A program made the position numbers and the translations under genes. A stretch of 15,756 nucleotides of DNA from Bacillota bacterium (GTDB lineage: Bacteria > Bacillota > Clostridia > Lachnospirales > Lachnospiraceae), in contig JAEZJW010000007.1 of NCBI GenBank assembly GCA_023415595.1, positions 1-15,756 of the forward strand, in the 5' to 3' direction. The notes beneath the pieces are model-generated. The model saw only the letters and a program-made list of their open reading frames with translations, did not search any database and was not told where the DNA came from. Position 1 is the stretch's first letter; the number at the start of each line of letters is the position of its first letter. Below, piece after piece: positions 13,624 to 15,756 of the stretch.

Positions 13624-15756
13624 CTACAGACCGTCGCTGTAATCATCCTCTGAAATGCCCTTCAGGTTGAACTCTGTCTCGGTCCAGTCGCCGTCATTAT
13701 GGCTGTTCTCACCATAATTTACATGAGCGTCATCTACACCGGGAATAGTATCCTCTCTCTGAAGATCATCTTCTTCCTTGGCGTATTTGTCTTCATCGTA
13801 TACAACCTCAGCGATTCCGTCCTCGACCTCATATAAGCCGTCCTCATCATCCTCAAGACCCTCTTCTAAGAAGCCTTCTTCATTAAAGTCCATATCGGAA
13901 TAGTCGAAGGTATCGAATTCATCAGAGTAGTTACCGTCTCCCTCGAGATCTTCAGAAAGCATATACTCCTCCTGGAAATCAGAATCGAGCTTAACAGAAC
14001 GGTATCTCTTCATACCGGTACCGGCAGGAATCAGCTTACCGATGATAACATTTTCCTTCAGACCGATCAACGGATCTACCTTACCCTTGATCGCTGCCTC
14101 TGTCAGAACCTTAGTCGTCTCCTGGAAGGAGGCTGCTGACAGGAAGGAGTTGGTCGCCAGGGATGCCTTCGTGATACCAAGCATTACCTGCTTGCCATCC
14201 GCGGGTTCCTTGCCCTGAGCCAGAAGTCTGTTATTCTCATCTTCATACTCAAGGAAATCAATCAGGGTTCCCGGAAGGAAGTTTGTATCGCCATTATTCT
14301 CGATTCGAATCTTCTTCAGCATCTGACGAACGATAACCTCGATATGCTTATCGTTGATTTCAACACCCTGCAGGCGGTAAACTCTCTGTACCTCCTGAAT
14401 CATATAATCCTGAACGGCACGGACACCCTTGATCTTTAAGATATCATGAGGATTAACACTACCTTCGGTCAGCTCGTCACCGGCCTCAAGTACATCGCCA
14501 TCCATTACGTTTATTCTGGAGCCGTATGGTATCTGATACGCCTTGGATTCCATCGTCTCATTGTTTGTGATAATAACTTCACGCTTCTTCTTCGTATCCT
14601 TAATCGTGACTACGCCGCCGAACTCAGCAATGATTGCGAGTCCCTTCGGCTTTCTGGCCTCGAATAATTCCTCGACACGGGGAAGACCCTGTGTGATATC
14701 GTCACCAGCCACACCACCGGTATGGAAGGTACGCATCGTTAACTGTGTACCGGGCTCACCGATGGACTGAGCAGCGATGATACCGACTGCTTCACCGACC
14801 AGAACTGCTTCGCCGGTTGCCATGTTCGCACCGTAACACTTCGCGCAGACACCGATATGGGACTTACAGGAGAGGATAGTACGGATCTTAACCTTGTCAG
14901 TGCCGGTTGCCATGATCTTAGCAGCTCTCTTCGGTGTGATCATATGATTTCTCTTAACGATCATATTGCCATCTTCATCGTAGATTGATTCGCAAGCATA
15001 TCTGCCTGTGATTCTCTCTTCCAGGCTTTCGATGACTTCCTTACCGTCGGTGAATGCCTTAATTACCATACCCTGGATCTCTTCTTCACCCTCGCAGCAG
15101 TCAACCTCACGGATAATCAGATCCTGAGCGACGTCAACCAGACGGCGGGTCAGATAACCGGAGTCAGCAGTACGAAGAGCCGTATCGGACAGACCCTTAC
15201 GGGCACCATGTGCGGAAATGAAGTACTCCAGTACATCCAGACCCTCACGAAGGTTGGACTTGATCGGTAATTCAATCGTACGGCCGGAGGTATCTGCCAT
15301 CAAGCCACGCATACCGGCAAGCTGTTTAATCTGCTTATCGGAACCACGGGCACCGGAGTCGGACATCATCTTAATGTTATTGAAACGGTCCAGTCCACCA
15401 AGCAGAGTATCTGTCAGAACCTTATCGGCTTCCTTCCAGGTCTCAATAACGGTGTTGTATCTCTCTTCCTCCGTCATTCTGCCTCGTCTGTACTCTCTTG
15501 ATATATTCTCTATTGTTGCTTCCGCATCTTCAATGATCTGTTTCTTCTCATCCGGAACCTTCATATCGGAGATGGAAACCGTCATCGCAGCACGGGTAGA
15601 ATACTTATAACCTAAGGATTTCACAGCATCCAGGAGCTCTGCTGTCTGTGTTGCGCCATGGATATTGATGCATTTCTCCAGAATCGGCTTTAACTGCTTC
15701 TTACCAACCAGGAAATTGATCTCAAGCTCCAGGAAATTCTCTTCCTTTGTTCTGTC
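13624..15756 (-). CDS. rpoC: DNA-directed RNA polymerase subunit beta', C-terminal 710 residues
   Basis: The frame is open from the right edge to the stop at 13624; the N-terminal part, including the NADFDGD active site, is outside. Positions below count from the first visible residue. MMSDSGARGS (about 130-139) and the bridge helix (about 182-216; ISAHGARKGLSDTALRTADS, YLTRRLVDVAQD) are present. The second zinc site is formed by a cysteine of REVDCC (about 220) with C297, C304 and C307 in SCKSHIGVCAKC. The trigger loop region GIIAAQSIGEPGTQLTMRTF (about 325-344) and the HTGGVA that follows are fully conserved. The last 113 residues are strikingly acidic: 43 Asp/Glu against 4 Lys/Arg. An apparent start at 15624 is an internal GTG codon, not the real start. 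The gene is followed by its own strong terminator. Confidence 0.97.
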   Translation of the reverse strand, partial: DRTKEENFLELEINFLVGKKQLKPILEKCINIHGATQTAELLDAVKSLGYKYSTRAAMTVSISDMKVPDEKKQIIEDAEATIENISREYRRGRMTEEERYNTVIETWKEADKVLTDTLLGGLDRFNNIKMMSDSGARGSDKQIKQLAGMRGLMADTSGRTIELPIKSNLREGLDVLEYFISAHGARKGLSDTALRTADSGYLTRRLVDVAQDLIIREVDCCEGEEEIQGMVIKAFTDGKEVIESLEERITGRYACESIYDEDGNMIVKRNHMITPKRAAKIMATGTDKVKIRTILSCKSHIGVCAKCYGANMATGEAVLVGEAVGIIAAQSIGEPGTQLTMRTFHTGGVAGDDITQGLPRVEELFEARKPKGLAIIAEFGGVVTIKDTKKKREVIITNNETMESKAYQIPYGSRINVMDGDVLEAGDELTEGSVNPHDILKIKGVRAVQDYMIQEVQRVYRLQGVEINDKHIEVIVRQMLKKIRIENNGDTNFLPGTLIDFLEYEDENNRLLAQGKEPADGKQVMLGITKASLATNSFLSAASFQETTKVLTEAAIKGKVDPLIGLKENVIIGKLIPAGTGMKRYRSVKLDSDFQEEYMLSEDLEGDGNYSDEFDTFDYSDMDFNEEGFLEEGLEDDEDGLYEVEDGIAEVVYDEDKYAKEEDDLQREDTIPGVDDAHVNYGENSHNDGDWTETEFNLKGISEDDYSDGL

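Overview
This window comes from a low-GC Gram-positive bacterium of the class Clostridia, most likely a Lachnospiraceae-type genome. The evidence is strong AGGAGG ribosome binding sites, sigma-A-type promoters, Rho-independent terminators, a clostridial-type S10 N-terminus at the left edge and a clostridial RpoC with a long acidic tail at the right edge. The genus cannot be named from sequence alone.

Layout. The left edge (1-46, minus) holds the first 15 codons of rpsJ (ribosomal protein S10). It is preceded by a leader of about 300 nt with a long-range helix and by a clear promoter. Next is a minus-strand regulatory pair at 624-3027: an ECF sigma factor and a large membrane-anchored putative anti-sigma factor. 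They are separated by a 180-bp tandem repeat of period 8 whose mRNA-sense strand has regularly spaced GGG tracts. The pair has an ECF-like promoter with an overlapping dyad. A PF10672/RlmI-like methyltransferase follows (3255-4118, minus).

The methyltransferase is divergent from a four-gene plus-strand operon (4509-8451): PspA, a double zinc-ribbon membrane protein, a secreted TPM-domain protein and an SPFH-domain protein with a C-terminal zinc ribbon. This is the order of the Bacillus subtilis pspA-ydjGHI envelope-stress operon. A perfect terminator ends it.

The next block (8574-10979) is accessory: an SGNH hydrolase resembling the MsAcT arylesterase/acyltransferase, a divergent nitroreductase-family protein, a short apparently truncated plus-strand reading frame, and a convergent class I methyltransferase. 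It is followed on the minus strand by an alpha-phosphoglucomutase (11109-12824), an intergenic region with two copies of a 59-bp structured repeat, a 53-residue membrane protein, and the C-terminal 710 residues of RpoC running off the right edge.

How it fits together. The ends belong to the core transcription/translation cluster (rpoC ... rpsJ, both minus). The str genes (rpsL, rpsG, fusA, tuf) often found between them in Firmicutes are absent, and about 13.5 kb of stress, metabolic and accessory genes lies there instead. The Psp-YdjGHI operon and the ECF/anti-sigma pair are probably both envelope-stress functions; their control regions share a 10-bp motif (TGACGTTACA), so regulatory linkage is possible but unproven.
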